From: Pomphorhynchus laevis | Lineage: Eukaryota > Acanthocephala > Palaeacanthocephala > Echinorhynchida > Pomphorhynchidae | Direction of reading: 5' to 3' | NCBI GenBank assembly: GCA_012934845.2 | Contig: WNNJ02001620.1 | Span: 1 to 64,000 of the forward strand | DNA: 64,000 bases | The notes under the pieces: generated by a model | The model's database searches: none | What the model was told of the DNA's origin: nothing | The model's input: only the letters and a program-made list of their open reading frames with translations | In this document: positions 10,367-21,029 of the stretch, piece after piece | How the letters are laid out: every line of letters starts with the position of its first letter | How positions within the stretch are numbered: the stretch's first letter is position 1 | Position numbers and translations under genes: made by a program

Positions 10367-13059
10367 AAGGATTTTCTTAAACAACTACATAACCGATAAT
10401 AACTAAAAAGAAAAACAGCTATGAGCAAAATAGTACAAGAAAAAAATTTCCAGTCTTCCAACAAATTTCTAAAGCCTTAATTCCATTGGGATATGAGCCA
10501 TTCAGCTGATCCAATACCCCGCTCTCCGCCTAAACCATTCGTGGTCTCTCACCCCCAGGTATTGGGGTTGAGAAAAAACGTATCCTTAAACTTCAGGATA
10601 CGTTTAAGTCTATACAGGTCAGCTTTCGCCACCATTTTACCGTAACGGTGAACCCCAGAAATTTTACTGGACTCGTGAAGGTAGGGAGTAGTTCAGAAGC
10701 AAATATGGAGGAGAGCGCAGAGAGTGTTAATCTCTTAAGTTTTTGCTTTGTAGCAGGGGTGCCATGAAAAACGACCACCTGCGATTTTGCGTAGTATAAA
10801 ATAAGATTGGATTGGGGTAGCAGGTCTTTTAATCTTAAATAGAAACGGCTAATGTCCGAGACTACGTCTTTGCACCTACGTCCAGAAAGCAGGGATGCGG
10901 TATCATCAGCATATACCACTAGACGTTGTTCGCGTTTAAATATTTTAAAGAGTTCAATGGAGGAAGCAAGATATAAGATAGGAGAAAGAGAGAAGCCATA
11001 AGGCACACCTGTAATAGGGTAGAACTGACGTGCATCAGAGTCATCTTCATAAAATAATCGCTTGGTGTACAGCAATATCTCCACCGTGCTAACAATTCTC
11101 GCAGGCAACCCGAGGGATCTGAAAGAAGAGATAAAAAGAAAATTGAGGTGCGGTCAAATGCCGCGGAAAAATCAAGGAAAACAGCCACAGCGAGTTGATG
11201 AATATTCTCCTGACAAAACCGATGCACTTCACCAATCGCTGAATGGACCGAGCGACCTTTGACGAACCCATGGAAACCAAGTGGGATTAAATTTCGCCTA
11301 CTCATATGAACACGGATTCTACGCGCAAGCGGCTTTTCGTAGATGGAGACGAAATAATTTTGAATCGAAATGGGCAGCAGGTCTTAAAGAAAAGAGACCG
11401 GATACTATTTAGATATAAAAATTATCCTTCTAATGCTGATGCCATCCACATCGGATGGGGTGGCTAATAGCACTGTGACGGTCACCTCCCTTTTTTGTAC
11501 GGCTGTCAAAAGCTGACAGATACGAGAAGAGAGTGTAGCGACAGATTTAAAGGTGCCCGGAAGAGTTATCAGACGTTGAGAATATCTGTGACTGATAAGT
11601 CTCTACTCCTGAATTTCCCCCAAGGCGGGATTGTTTGCGGTGATTAAGCGGCTCCATATATGTAGGGATAGTGACACCTCCAAAACTTTATCAAGACCAA
11701 TCCAGTCCAATGCACTATCCTTCCAACAGACAAACTTCTCCCTCTTAAATATCTTCCAGAAGGAAGACTGGGATGGATTAAGGTAAGCACTGCTAGCCTT
11801 TTCCTTACCCAGTTGGAACCTATACCAAGTGCTTCAATATTCTTTTGAGAGAACTTGCCTGGCAGAAGCAGAGAGATTGGGGAGACGGAGCAAATATGCT
11901 AAGGTCTTGAGTTTTGTCGGAGTTGGACTGGAAATGCGACCTTTATAGGTTGTTGAAAGCAACGCGATAGCTTGCGAAGATAGATTGGAATTAAATTCGG
12001 TTAAACTCTCATTACCAATTCGAAGGAAGCGTTGGATAGCTACCTGAAAGAAAGCCACTCTGATCAGGTCAAAGTGGAATCTCCTTCGAAGCACTTCTTC
12101 TATCCGCTAGTGAATTAGTTCATAAGTGGTGGACAGATGTTGTCGCGACTGCTCCGTAAAGTAGGGTTTCAACAACCATCCCTCATGGAACAGTAATAAT
12201 GTTGATGTGCAATGAAAGTTGGATGACGGTGGTTTATGAATAACCGTTCTTGGCTCTGCTGAGTGCTGCATTAATCCAATGACTAGTTCTGTCGTTGAAG
12301 TCACCTAGTACCATGTCATAACCGCTGTCAATTATCCTATCCAGGAGATCACGGTTCATGTGAATCTCCCATGGACGGATGTAGGCATTGGCAAGAATGA
12401 AGCGTTTACCGTTCTTACAGAGTGAAACTACTAAACAAGAAAGGGCTGGACAAGAATAATTTAAAAGGAGGGAGGATCTTAAGGAGCATTTAACTAAGGT
12501 CAAGAGTCCTTGAGATGAAGATAAATTAGGCGGGGTTATGTACGGAGTATATTGGGAACAAATGTGCCTAGGGATGAATCGAGTAATGTCCTGGGGGAGG
12601 TGGATAGACTGCGTCTTCTGAAGAACTATAACATCTACGTCTCTACCAGATAAAAGTCTAAGGGCATAAGCACCTCCCGAATTTCACTGAAGGATATTCA
12701 GTCAAAAAGGATCACAGGTACCCTGCATTGTGATGGATTAGTTGGATGAGGGATTGCCTCACTAGACAGAGCCAGGTGCAGGAGGGTTGCCCCTCCTCAC
12801 CACTAGCTCCATACTTGCCCCTTGGCAATGTCTTCATTTCCCCGACTTTTTCGTTTGAAGGCTTCCCAATCTTGATTGGGGGGGGGCGGCATGGGCCGAA
12901 GCCCCCTTTTCTTTGATTCAATAATCAAGGAAGCAACAAGAATGGATTGATTTGTATTTACGGCACCAACTGTCATGAGAATGAGGATCTCTAACCTCTT
13001 GTGAGACGCTTCAATTTTCAAGTCTAACCCGATCACTCTAGATCTCGCCATTGTATACC
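10367..13059 (-). mobile_element. Jockey-like LINE, unit 3, ORF2 and 3' part
   Basis: Minus strand. The C-terminal tail of ORF1 (12,803-13,051), including the Lys/Pro-rich KSRGNEDIAKGQ region, is followed by ORF2 from about 12,726 with LNILQ and GGA endonuclease motifs, GDFNDRT (12,234-12,503) and RT blocks (10,593-11,305) including FLDFSAAFD and VVYADDTA. The 3' tail reads TTTAAGAAAATCCTTA at about 10,366. ORF2 carries several frame changes. The stretch 9,650-12,140, which includes the joint with unit 2, is present again in inverted orientation at 16,863-19,345. The rest of its ORF1 appears to lie beyond the inserted CR1/L2-like LINE, at 15,629-16,600. Confidence 0.8.
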
Positions 13060-15628
13060 GTCCTGGTTCATCAGCTCCTACAGCCTTATTTTTTACCGAA
13101 CTCGCTGACCTCCTTTCTCATTGTTCTTTGTCCTCAATCCCTTCACTCGTTCTAGGCAACTTCAATATCCGCCTAGACCGCCCCTCTTCCACAGATTCCA
13201 TCCGCTTCATCAACATTCTATCCAACTACAATTACAAACTAATCTCCACTGTCCCCACACATATACTTGGCGAGGCACTCGACATCATCGCTGTCCCCGA
13301 TCATTTTGCTGCCCACACCTCACTGTCCATCTCTGATCCTGGTCTATCCGATCACTTTCTTATCACCCTTGATCTCGCTCGCAACCACACCCCTCCTCAC
13401 ACACCTACAATCCTACGTCGCCCTTGGAGAAATCTTGACCTTTCCCTTCTCCGCTTTGCCTTACTCAAATCGTCTCTATCATTACCCACAATAACATATT
13501 CATCTCCTCACTATCTCGCATTTCTTTTCGACTCTGAACTCACATCCACTCTCGATATTCTCTTGCCCTTCAAGTCTCACCCACACCGTCGCTTGCACCG
13601 TGCCCCATGGTTTGACATCCAATGCCTACTCTCAAAGCGTCGACTCCGCCATGCTTTTCGAGTCTATCACCGCTCTCTCAGACGCGATTTCCGCTCGATC
13701 ACTCCGTCTTTCCGTGATTCCTATCTTGCTCTTCGCCGATCTCATCTCAACCTACTACGTACCAAATGCAACTCATTCTGGCAGCATAAAATAATCACTT
13801 CATTCAACTCTAAGACTCTCTGGCATACTTTTAACTCAATCCTGGCTTGTTCCTCTACGCCTTGCAACATCAATGTCAATGATTATTCGTCATTTCTCCA
13901 GACTAAAGTATCCACGCTGCTCTCTCACACCCCGGTCTCCATCCTATCCCACTCTGCCCAGTCTACTCTCATCCTTCCCGAACTCTTTCATCTTCTCCCT
14001 GTATCACCTACAGAAGTATCATCTGTCCTCATGTCCTTGCCCAACAAAACCTCACCTGCCGATCCCCTGCCTACCCACATATTAAAATCTATATGCTCAT
14101 CGATATCCCTATTTCTCACAACCTTGTTTAACTCGTCCATCCGCAGTCGTATCTTCCCTTCACACTGGAAATCCGCAATCGTTCGTCCCCTCCTTAAGAA
14201 ACAATCGCTCGACCCCTCCCTTCCTTCTAGCTATCGCCCCATTTCACTACTCCCTACTCTTTCTAAGCTCTTAGAACGCCTCATCTTAATACAAATCAAC
14301 GCTTATCTCTCCTCATCCAATCTGTACCCTCCTTTCCAATCCGCTTTCCGCTCTAATCACTCGACAGAAATCGCATGCATAAAAGTGTACAACGACTTAC
14401 TCATTTCTCGAGACAAGGCTCTATATAGTGTTCTCATCTCCCTCGACCTCTCCTCCGCATTCGACATTGTCGACCACTCCGTCCTCCTTTCTCGCCTTCG
14501 TTATGATTACGGCTTTTCTTCCTCCTCCGTAGCTTGGTTCGCCTCATATCTATCCGACCGTTCCTTTCGCGTCTGTTCTAATTCATCATCCTCCCCTCCC
14601 ATCCCTATTTTTTGCGGGGTTCCACAAGGTTCAGTCCTAGGTCCCCTGCTTTTCTCTCTTTTGCTTGGCGATCTCTCTCCATTTATCAAACCTTACTCCT
14701 TTAACGTCATGCAATACGCCGATGACATTCTAATCTATGCTCATGCACCCGCACATCGCATACACGATATCGCCATTTCTGCCTCCAACTGTCTCTCTTC
14801 TATCTACAAGCGTCTCTCCAATCTCCATCTCGTTCTAAACGCCGAAAAGTCCAAAATAATGTGGATCCTTCCCCGTAAACCAAGCATATCTCCTCCCATT
14901 GTATCTTTTGCCTCATCGATCATCCCTGTAGTCCACAATCTCACTTTCTTAGGCTTCCATTTCGATGATCACCTTTCCCTTAAACCCTTCGTCCGTGACA
15001 AGGTCCGCTCGTCTAACTTAATTCTTCGTGACATCCGCCGTATCCGCCCCCTTATCGACTTCCGTTCTTGTATGTCTCTTCTTTCATCGCTTCTTTTCCC
15101 TAAAATCGATTACTGCCTTAGCCTTTTCGCCAATTCTCCAAAATCCATCATCCTACCCCTACAACGAATAATCAACACCGCCGTTCGAGTGCTCTTTCGC
15201 CTCCGTCGCTTCGACCACACATCCACATATTTTGCCCAACTCTCCTGGCCCACCATCCACATCCGCATCAAACTCCGCCTTCTTCTCATTACTTTTCGTC
15301 TCATCGCTGTCGGCTCCCCATCGTTCATCAACCTTCCTTTCTTAGACGATACTCGCCCCACCTCGCTATCGCTTCGTTCCTGTCATACCCTCTTACTCCA
15401 CGTTCCTAATTACTCCAACAACTACGGTCTCCGATCCTTCCTCGTCGCCGCCTCACTCGCCTGAAATCAACTCCCTCTCGACGTCCGCCGCGCTCCCTCT
15501 TTTATCACATTCAAACACCTCCTCCGTTCACACCTTCTCGACGCCTGATTCACAGTTTTGTTTTTGTTGTGGTCATGTAAGCGTGCGCTGGCACGCATTT
15601 GCCACGTTAAAATAAATCTTTTTTTTTT
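13060..15628 (+). mobile_element. CR1/L2-type LINE inserted in unit 3 (5'-truncated)
   Basis: This plus-strand insertion splits a minus-oriented ORF1 in two: sequence up to about 13,055 and from 15,629 is the same gag-like frame. The element lacks its 5' end and starts inside the endonuclease domain, with ELADLLSHCSLSSIPSLVLG and then NFNI. It ends with an AATAAATC-T(9-10) tail at about 15,620. Its base composition is sharply unlike the neighbourhood: C-rich and G-poor on the coding strand, and far less AT-rich. The exact 5' boundary and target-site duplication are not resolved, though an AAGTC string occurs on both sides (13,029 region and 15,630). Confidence 0.85.
13128..15464 (+). CDS. CR1/L2-like LINE ORF2: endonuclease C-terminus and reverse transcriptase
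   Basis: 778 codons are open, and the frame is really open from about 13,060. The order is: end of the APE-type endonuclease (LGNFNIRLDRPS, PTHILGEALDI, SDHFLITLD), a linker, then RT with PLLKKQSLDPSLPSSYRPIS, FQSAFRSNHSTE, motif A LDLSSAFDIVDH (near residue 440), motif B GVPQGSVLGPLLF (near 497), motif C QYADDILIY (near 529), and FLGFHFDDHLS. The TGA at 15,462-15,464 interrupts the usual C-terminus. The same frame continues with NQLPLDVRRAPSF to a TGA at 15,546-15,548, where relatives have WN.LP..VR, so TGA probably replaced a Trp TGG. The copy is young-looking but lacks half the endonuclease. Confidence 0.85.
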   Translation: MSSIPSLVLGNFNIRLDRPSSTDSIRFINILSNYNYKLISTVPTHILGEALDIIAVPDHFAAHTSLSISDPGLSDHFLITLDLARNHTPPHTPTILRRPWRNLDLSLLRFALLKSSLSLPTITYSSPHYLAFLFDSELTSTLDILLPFKSHPHRRLHRAPWFDIQCLLSKRRLRHAFRVYHRSLRRDFRSITPSFRDSYLALRRSHLNLLRTKCNSFWQHKIITSFNSKTLWHTFNSILACSSTPCNINVNDYSSFLQTKVSTLLSHTPVSILSHSAQSTLILPELFHLLPVSPTEVSSVLMSLPNKTSPADPLPTHILKSICSSISLFLTTLFNSSIRSRIFPSHWKSAIVRPLLKKQSLDPSLPSSYRPISLLPTLSKLLERLILIQINAYLSSSNLYPPFQSAFRSNHSTEIACIKVYNDLLISRDKALYSVLISLDLSSAFDIVDHSVLLSRLRYDYGFSSSSVAWFASYLSDRSFRVCSNSSSSPPIPIFCGVPQGSVLGPLLFSLLLGDLSPFIKPYSFNVMQYADDILIYAHAPAHRIHDIAISASNCLSSIYKRLSNLHLVLNAEKSKIMWILPRKPSISPPIVSFASSIIPVVHNLTFLGFHFDDHLSLKPFVRDKVRSSNLILRDIRRIRPLIDFRSCMSLLSSLLFPKIDYCLSLFANSPKSIILPLQRIINTAVRVLFRLRRFDHTSTYFAQLSWPTIHIRIKLRLLLITFRLIAVGSPSFINLPFLDDTRPTSLSLRSCHTLLLHVPNYSNNYGLRSFLVAASLA

Positions 15629-16605
15629 AAGTCAACCATTCTGGTTATTTCTCCGTCATCCATGCGCGGTATAGCGGCAATGCTTGAAAACGAAGTAGAC
15701 GATTTAGACGGCCGGATGAAGATACCTCTATAGTCTTTTAATTTCAGGCAGCTCCTGAGCCATGCAGGATGGCTCCCCTCGCAGTTAGTACAGAATGTGG
15801 GGCGTTGCAACGATCATTTGAAGAGAGGGAAGGGCACGTGTCTGACCCACACACCACATGTGGGCGTCACACTACAGCTGAAGGCCCAGTGCCCCCAGTT
15901 GTGACGCTGGCTGCAGTGCGGTTATGTAAATTCATCAATATCAACAACTGAGAAGCGTAAGTTTAAGCCCATAAATGGTTTGGACGATGTTTTCGACAGA
16001 ATTTCCGTTGTTTTCACGGGCGCGGAGCAAAAGCCCGCCTGGATAGTGTTCCCATACCTACCCAGGATTTGCCTCATTTTAGAAATTTGAAATTTGTCTA
16101 TAAGGGCTTTCTTATACTCTTCTTCCAGAGAACAAGGTAGATTTGTGATTTTTAGTGAAGCCTTTATGGGATTTATATTAATTTCACCAAACTCTCTTAA
16201 GTTCTCAGAGAAATAATCAGTATATTTCGTTACGAGGTCAGGGGTTACGAAGAAAACTTTCACCTCGTCAGGAAATAACTTGACTGTATTGAATAGTACT
16301 CTGTTTTTGTATCTGATCACGAAATCTCTCAAAAACGTGTTATACAATTGTTCTTTCTCAATTGGTCTAGTTGCTTTTATAATAATCAAATTTTTCATTT
16401 CTTGGATGGGGGAAGTACCCTCCCCCATCACTTGAAGTACACAAAACGTTACTGACCTTTTGTATGGGACGATTCGTTGGAGTAGATCCCAAACATACCT
16501 GTTTTTCTGCTTGAAAATTGTTAAAATTTGCACCTGAAATTGAAAGCTATGATAGCTCCGACATGTGTTGCGTACTTGATTTCATCCTTTTGAGTTTGCT
16601 GTGGT
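15629..16605 (-). mobile_element. Jockey-like LINE, unit 3, ORF1 and 5' part
   Basis: On the minus strand a ~40-base leader is followed by ATGTCGGAGC near 16,562 and a gag-like frame: KATRPIEKEQLYNTFLRDF, FNTVKLFPDEVKVFF, SLKITNLPCSLEEEY and SSKPFMGLNLRFSVVDIDEF (15,922-16,533). A knuckle remnant follows with FCTNCEGSHPAWLRSC (15,607-15,810). An early stop lies in the first ten codons. The 5' end touches a 20-odd-base remnant that reads like the YADD codons of another copy (GCTAATGATACCACAGC on the minus strand, near 16,600-16,622). The C-terminal rest is at 12,730-13,055 beyond the inserted LINE. Confidence 0.7.
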
Positions 16606-16622
16606 ATCATTAGCATTTACAT

Positions 16623-16862
16623 TAAAATTTAATTTAAATTTAAAATTTAATTTCAAAATTCAAATGACGGAGCTTCAAAAGAATTCTGGGCTGTGCAGTT
16701 CAACGAATTTCATCGAAATTCCTATTAAAGAAGGACTAAAGCAAGCTTTCTAAGATGAAATTCAACACAACACGAAGGTCAGTAACGTTTCAACTTTTTC
16801 TACCACTCGATTTTGATCACGTTGAATAAATTTTCAAATTGTTCAGTCCACCTGCACAATCT
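16623..16862. other. Spacer between LINE units, no gene seen
   Basis: AT-rich DNA with a short run of AATTTAAATT-like motifs at 16,621-16,660. No LINE homology is visible until TGTCCACCTC near 16,863. Confidence 0.4.
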
Positions 16863-18630
16863 GTCCACCTCTTATGACCTAATTCACTAGCGGATAGAAG
16901 AAGTGCTTCGAAGGAGATTCCACTTTGACCTGATCAGAGTGGCTTTCTTTCAGGTAGCTATCCAACGCTTCCTTCGAATTGGTAATGAGAGTTTAACCGA
17001 ATTTAATTCCAATCTATCTTCGCAAGCTATCGCGTTGCTTTCAACAACCTATAAAGGTCGCATTTTCAGTCCAACTCCGACAAAACTCAAGACCTTAGCA
17101 TATTTGCTCCGTCTCCCCAATCTCTCTGCTTCTGCCAGGCAAGTTCTCTCAAAAGAATATTGAAGCACTTGGTATAGGTTCCAACTGGGTAAGGAAAAGG
17201 CTAGCAGTGCTTACCTTAATCCATCCCAGTCTTCCTTCTGGAAGATATTTAAGAGGGAGAAGTTTATCTGTTGGAAGGATAGTGCATTGGACTGGATTGG
17301 TCTTGATAAAGTTTTGGAGGTGTCACTATCCCTACATATATGGAGCCGCTTAATCACCGCAAACAATCCCGCCTTGGGGGAAATTCAGGAGTAGAGACTT
17401 ATCAGTCACAGATATTCTCAACGTCTGGTAACTCTTCCGGGCACCTTTAAATCTGTCGCTACACTCTCTTCTCTATCTGTCAGCTTTTGACAGCCGTACA
17501 AAAAAGGGAGGTGACCGTCACAGTGCTATTAGCCACCCTATCCGATGTGGCTGGCATCAGCATTAGCAGGATAATTTTTATATCTAAATAGTATCCGGTC
17601 TCTTTTCTTTAAGACCTGCTGCCCATTTCGATTCAAAATTATTTCGTCTCCATCTACGAAAAGCCGCTTGCGCGTAGAATCCGCGTTCATATGAGTGGGC
17701 GAAATTTAATCCCACTTGGTTTCCATGGGTTCGTCAAAGGTCGCTCGGTCCATTCAGCGGTTGGTGAAGTGCATCGGTTTTGTCAGGAGAATATTCATCA
17801 ACTCGCTGTGGCTGTTTTCCTTGATTTTTCCGCGGCATTTGACCGCACCTCAATTTTCTTTTTATCTCTTCTTTCAGATCCCTCGGGTTGCCTGCGAGAA
17901 TTGTTAGCACGGTGGAGATATTGCTGTACACCAAGCGATTATTTTATGAAGATGACTCTGATGTACGTCAGTTCTACCCTATTACAGGTGTGCCTCATGG
18001 CTTCCCTCTTTCTCCTATCTTATATCTTGCTTCCTCCATTGAACTCTTTAAAATATTTAAACGCGAACAACGTCTAGTGGTATATGCTGATGATACCGCA
18101 TCCCTGCTTTCTGGACGCAGGTGCAAAGACGTAGTCTCGGACATTAGCCGTTTCTATTTAAGATTAAAAGACCTGCTACCCCAATCCAATCTTATTTTAT
18201 ACTACGCAAAATCGCAGGTGGTCGTTTTTCATGGCACCCCTGCTACAAAGCAAAAACTTAAGAGATTAACACTCTCTGCGCTCTCCTCCATATTTGCTTC
18301 TGAACTACTCCCTACCTTCACGAGTCCAGTAAAATTTCTGGGGTTCACCGTTACGGTAAACTGGTGGCGAAAGCTGACCTGTATAGACTTAAACGTATCC
18401 TGAAGTTTAAGGATACGTTTTTTCTCAACCCCAATACCTGGGGGTGAGAGACCACGGATGGTTTAGGCGGAGAGCGGGGTATTGGATCAGCTGAAGGGCT
18501 CATATCCCAATGGAATTAAGGCTTTAGAAATTTGTTGGAAGACTGGAAATTTTTTTCTTGTACTATTTTGCACATAGCTGTTTTTCTTTTTAGTTATTAT
18601 CGGTTATGTAGTTGTTTAAGAAAATCCTTA
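16863..18630 (+). mobile_element. Jockey-like LINE, unit 4 (5'-truncated ORF2 and 3' end)
   Basis: Plus strand, starting inside ORF2. It carries LRRRRFHFDLIRVAFFQVAI (16,903-17,163), the linker, then FHGFVKGRSVHSAVGEVHRF, FLDFSAAFD, GVPHGFPLSPIL and VVYADDTA (17,691-18,403). The 3' end is TTTAAGAAAATCCTTA at 18,630. Motif B has PHG in place of PQG. Frame changes near 17,870 and elsewhere break it. Almost every base matches 10,367-12,140 in inverted orientation, so it is a segmental inverted copy rather than an independent insertion. Confidence 0.8.
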
Positions 18631-19852
18631 ATGCAAACGCATAAAAGAACGGTAAAAAATGTACAATAAAGTAATATCGAAGTGATCAAAGCATTCAATG
18701 AAATCGGATTTTCCAGCTGATAAAAAGGAGGTAAGTGGAGCTATTTCTTTTAATTTGATACCTAGCACGGAGAGTGAACTACCTCCTGTACCAAAACAGG
18801 TCAATCTTGTGACCTTGAGACTCTTCGTACCATTAGAAAGGAAGAACTTATTCGATAAGTTCCTAAGAGACTTCACAAAACTTCACAAACAAAGGATAAT
18901 AGTTAATTCCATTAAATATTGAGGTTGAAGTTCAAATATTATTTGCACATCCAGGCATTACTAAGGATAAGCAATATTATGGCCTATCTAACAGATAACG
19001 ATATAAAAGCGCTTGAAAAACAATACAAGGTGTCGAATCTACATTTAATCAATTGAAGGAATGGCTTTCCTATTCCCGTGGCCTTTTGCTATACTTCTTT
19101 GGACCAGACCGAATGCCTAGCGAATTCCGCATGCAAACCGTTTCTGGGGCACAACCTCTCGTTTATAGTTACAGATATTGACTTACATACCCCATTGTAA
19201 CAGCTGCCACCAATGGGGGGCACTGGGCCTCTAAATGCAATCCTCCCAAAACTTGTGGCATTTGTGGTTCTTCTGATTTGCATCCTGGGAAATGCGACAA
19301 AACTCCACGTTGTTTTAACTGTGGCGGAGAACACCTACCATGGTTACGTAAATGCAATTTTTTTCAAACTACAAGAAGCGGCACTGCCTATCAACATCTA
19401 TTCCATCTAACTTATCCGAAGCTTGCTCGGCCAACATTAGTACAATTGAGAATAGGATGACTTTTGCGGAGTTTATCTAACTAATAGATCCTAGGCATCA
19501 GGCAAACAAGATCGAGATGCAATCCCTAATTCAACATCTAATTTCTAAAATTGATGAGTCACGTATTCCTGCGACTATTACTAAGACTTCTGCAAATATA
19601 GCACCCCACTCTAAGAAGAGCAATGCCTCTGTCTTGGCTAGATTCTTAGGGGTCTGAGAGACCCCGAATGGTTCAGGTGGAAGGCGGCGCACTGATGCGG
19701 CCGGGGGGGCTCAGATCCCTCTAAACATGAGGCCTTAGAGTTATAGTGAAGACGGTTGGACAAAGAGGCAGAATTGCATGAAGATATAGACTCACTTAAT
19801 TTATGTAACATATTATTATTCATTTTGTATTTTTTGTTAAGAAAACCTTTTT
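18631..19852 (+). mobile_element. Jockey-like LINE, unit 5 (internally deleted)
   Basis: Begins directly at the 3' tail of unit 4. ORF1 starts MKSDFPADKKEVSG at 18,698, then LPPVPKQVNLVTLRLFVPLE and a frame change. Knuckles follow: CGICGSSDLHPGKC (spelled with a frame change near 19,278) and CFNCGGEHLPWLRKC up to 19,345. The sequence then degrades and passes to the 3' end of the element (GGGGTCTGAGAGACCCCG at 19,650) and the tail at about 19,850. Most of ORF2 is therefore missing. The first ~715 bases mirror 9,650-10,366. Confidence 0.75.
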
Positions 19853-19864
19853 GAAATATTGTAA

Positions 19865-20329
19865 TAATAAGGATTTTCTTAATAAAAAAAAGATAACATG
19901 TTACACATAAAGGGATAAATAATTTATAAAAAGTTCAGTCAACAATGAGACTGCATATTCTTCATAATCACTTCTTCTCATTGCGTAGGCCTCAAATCCA
20001 TGGGGATCTGAGCCCCCAACCAATCCAACACGCCGCTTTCCGATTGAACCACCCGGGGTCTTATACTCCCCCGAAGAATTCAATCGACGCGGACGATGCT
20101 GGGTAAGCGCGAGGTAAGTAGCTTTAGAAACCTTAGTCTTTGCATTGGGGGACGTCCTCTAGAGAAGAAGACTAATCCCGAGATAGCCCAGGTACCCCAA
20201 AGGCGCACCTGGGTTTTCCCATTCAACGACAGATGCTGGGCCCGTTTCAGAGCCCAACTAGCTCTCTTCAGGATACGTTTGAGTCTATCTAGGTCGGCTT
20301 TGACCGACCAGTTCACCGAAACGGTGAAC
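19865..20329 (-). mobile_element. Jockey-like LINE, unit 6 (5'-truncated 3' end) with target-site duplication
   Basis: A minus-strand fragment encoding the C-terminus of ORF2 (SVKADLDRLKRILKRASWAL, then QRLRFLKLL) with its 3' UTR, ending TTAAGAAAATCCTTATTA. It is flanked by a perfect 12-bp direct repeat, GAAATATTGTAA, at 19,853-19,864 and 20,330-20,341. This is the clearest proof of a normal target-primed insertion in the cluster. It landed at the joint between the 3' end of unit 5 and the 5' leader of unit 7. Confidence 0.85.
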
Positions 20330-20341
20330 GAAATATTGTAA

Positions 20342-20550
20342 AAAGTTACAAGTGTTTATTACATTGTTATTCGAAACAAATCACACGTTTTAGCTACAAT
20401 CACCATCACCTAATGGCAAAATTTTTTAGCGTCGGAGCTATCAAATAATTGCAAAAATAGAGCAGAAATCGCAATAAGGTTGTTTACAAACCTTTTAAGC
20501 AATTCATAGATTAGTACATAGTTTTATTCAACTCTATCAAGACCTATACC
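20342..20550 (+). mobile_element. Jockey-like LINE, unit 7 (5' leader and first codons of ORF1 only)
   Basis: Matches 32,290-32,470, the leader of unit 11: CAATCACCATCACC, then AGCGTCGGAGCTATC, which is the ORF1 start region (other copies have ATGTCGGAGC), then RAEIAIRLFTNLLSN-like codons. It ends abruptly near 20,550 at a hAT-type terminal sequence. Removing unit 6 and one copy of its 12-bp duplication would place this leader just after the tail of unit 5. Confidence 0.65.
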
Positions 20551-20551
20551 A

Positions 20552-20925
20552 GTGGTTCTCAAACTGCGCACCCGGGAGCAGTGATGCGCCCGGGTGGGTT
20601 ATTAGATGCGCCCCAAAGGCTATTATCTCCGCAGTATAGATTCTTAGATATTTTGAACTTTAATAGATATTTATTAAATAAAAATAAAATAATAATTGGA
20701 AAATATTACACATTTTTTAAATATTTTACATTTCCCGAATATAACAATTTTTTAATTTTTTTTATTTCTTTCACATTTCCCAAATATTATAAATTTTTAT
20801 TTTTTGCTCTTATCATTTCCCAAATATTACACGTTTTGTTATTTGAAAAAAGTTACACGTTTTGTTATTTGAAAAAAGTTACACGTTTTATTATTTGAAA
20901 AAAGTTACACGTTTTATAAATAAAT
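20552..20925 (+). mobile_element. hAT-type terminal sequence with short tandem repeats
   Basis: The string CAGTGGTTCTCAAACT at about 20,552 is the common terminal sequence of hAT DNA transposons and their MITEs. The GC-rich stretch after it contains the inverted words CACCCGGG and CCCGGGTG. No matching opposite end (AGTTTGAGAACCACTG) was found, so only one end survives. From 20,826 to 20,920 a unit of about 26 bp (ACACGTTTTGTTATTTGAAA...) is repeated three to four times. The minus LINE unit 8 ends in the last repeat. The open frame across this stretch is low-complexity and not called a gene. Confidence 0.55.
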
Positions 20926-21029
20926 AAGGGTTTTATTAATAACTATATAGCCGATAAAAACTTAAGAAACAAAAACATGCAAAAGACAACTTTAAATAGA
21001 AGCCGTTCACGACTTGTATTTTGAAATCT

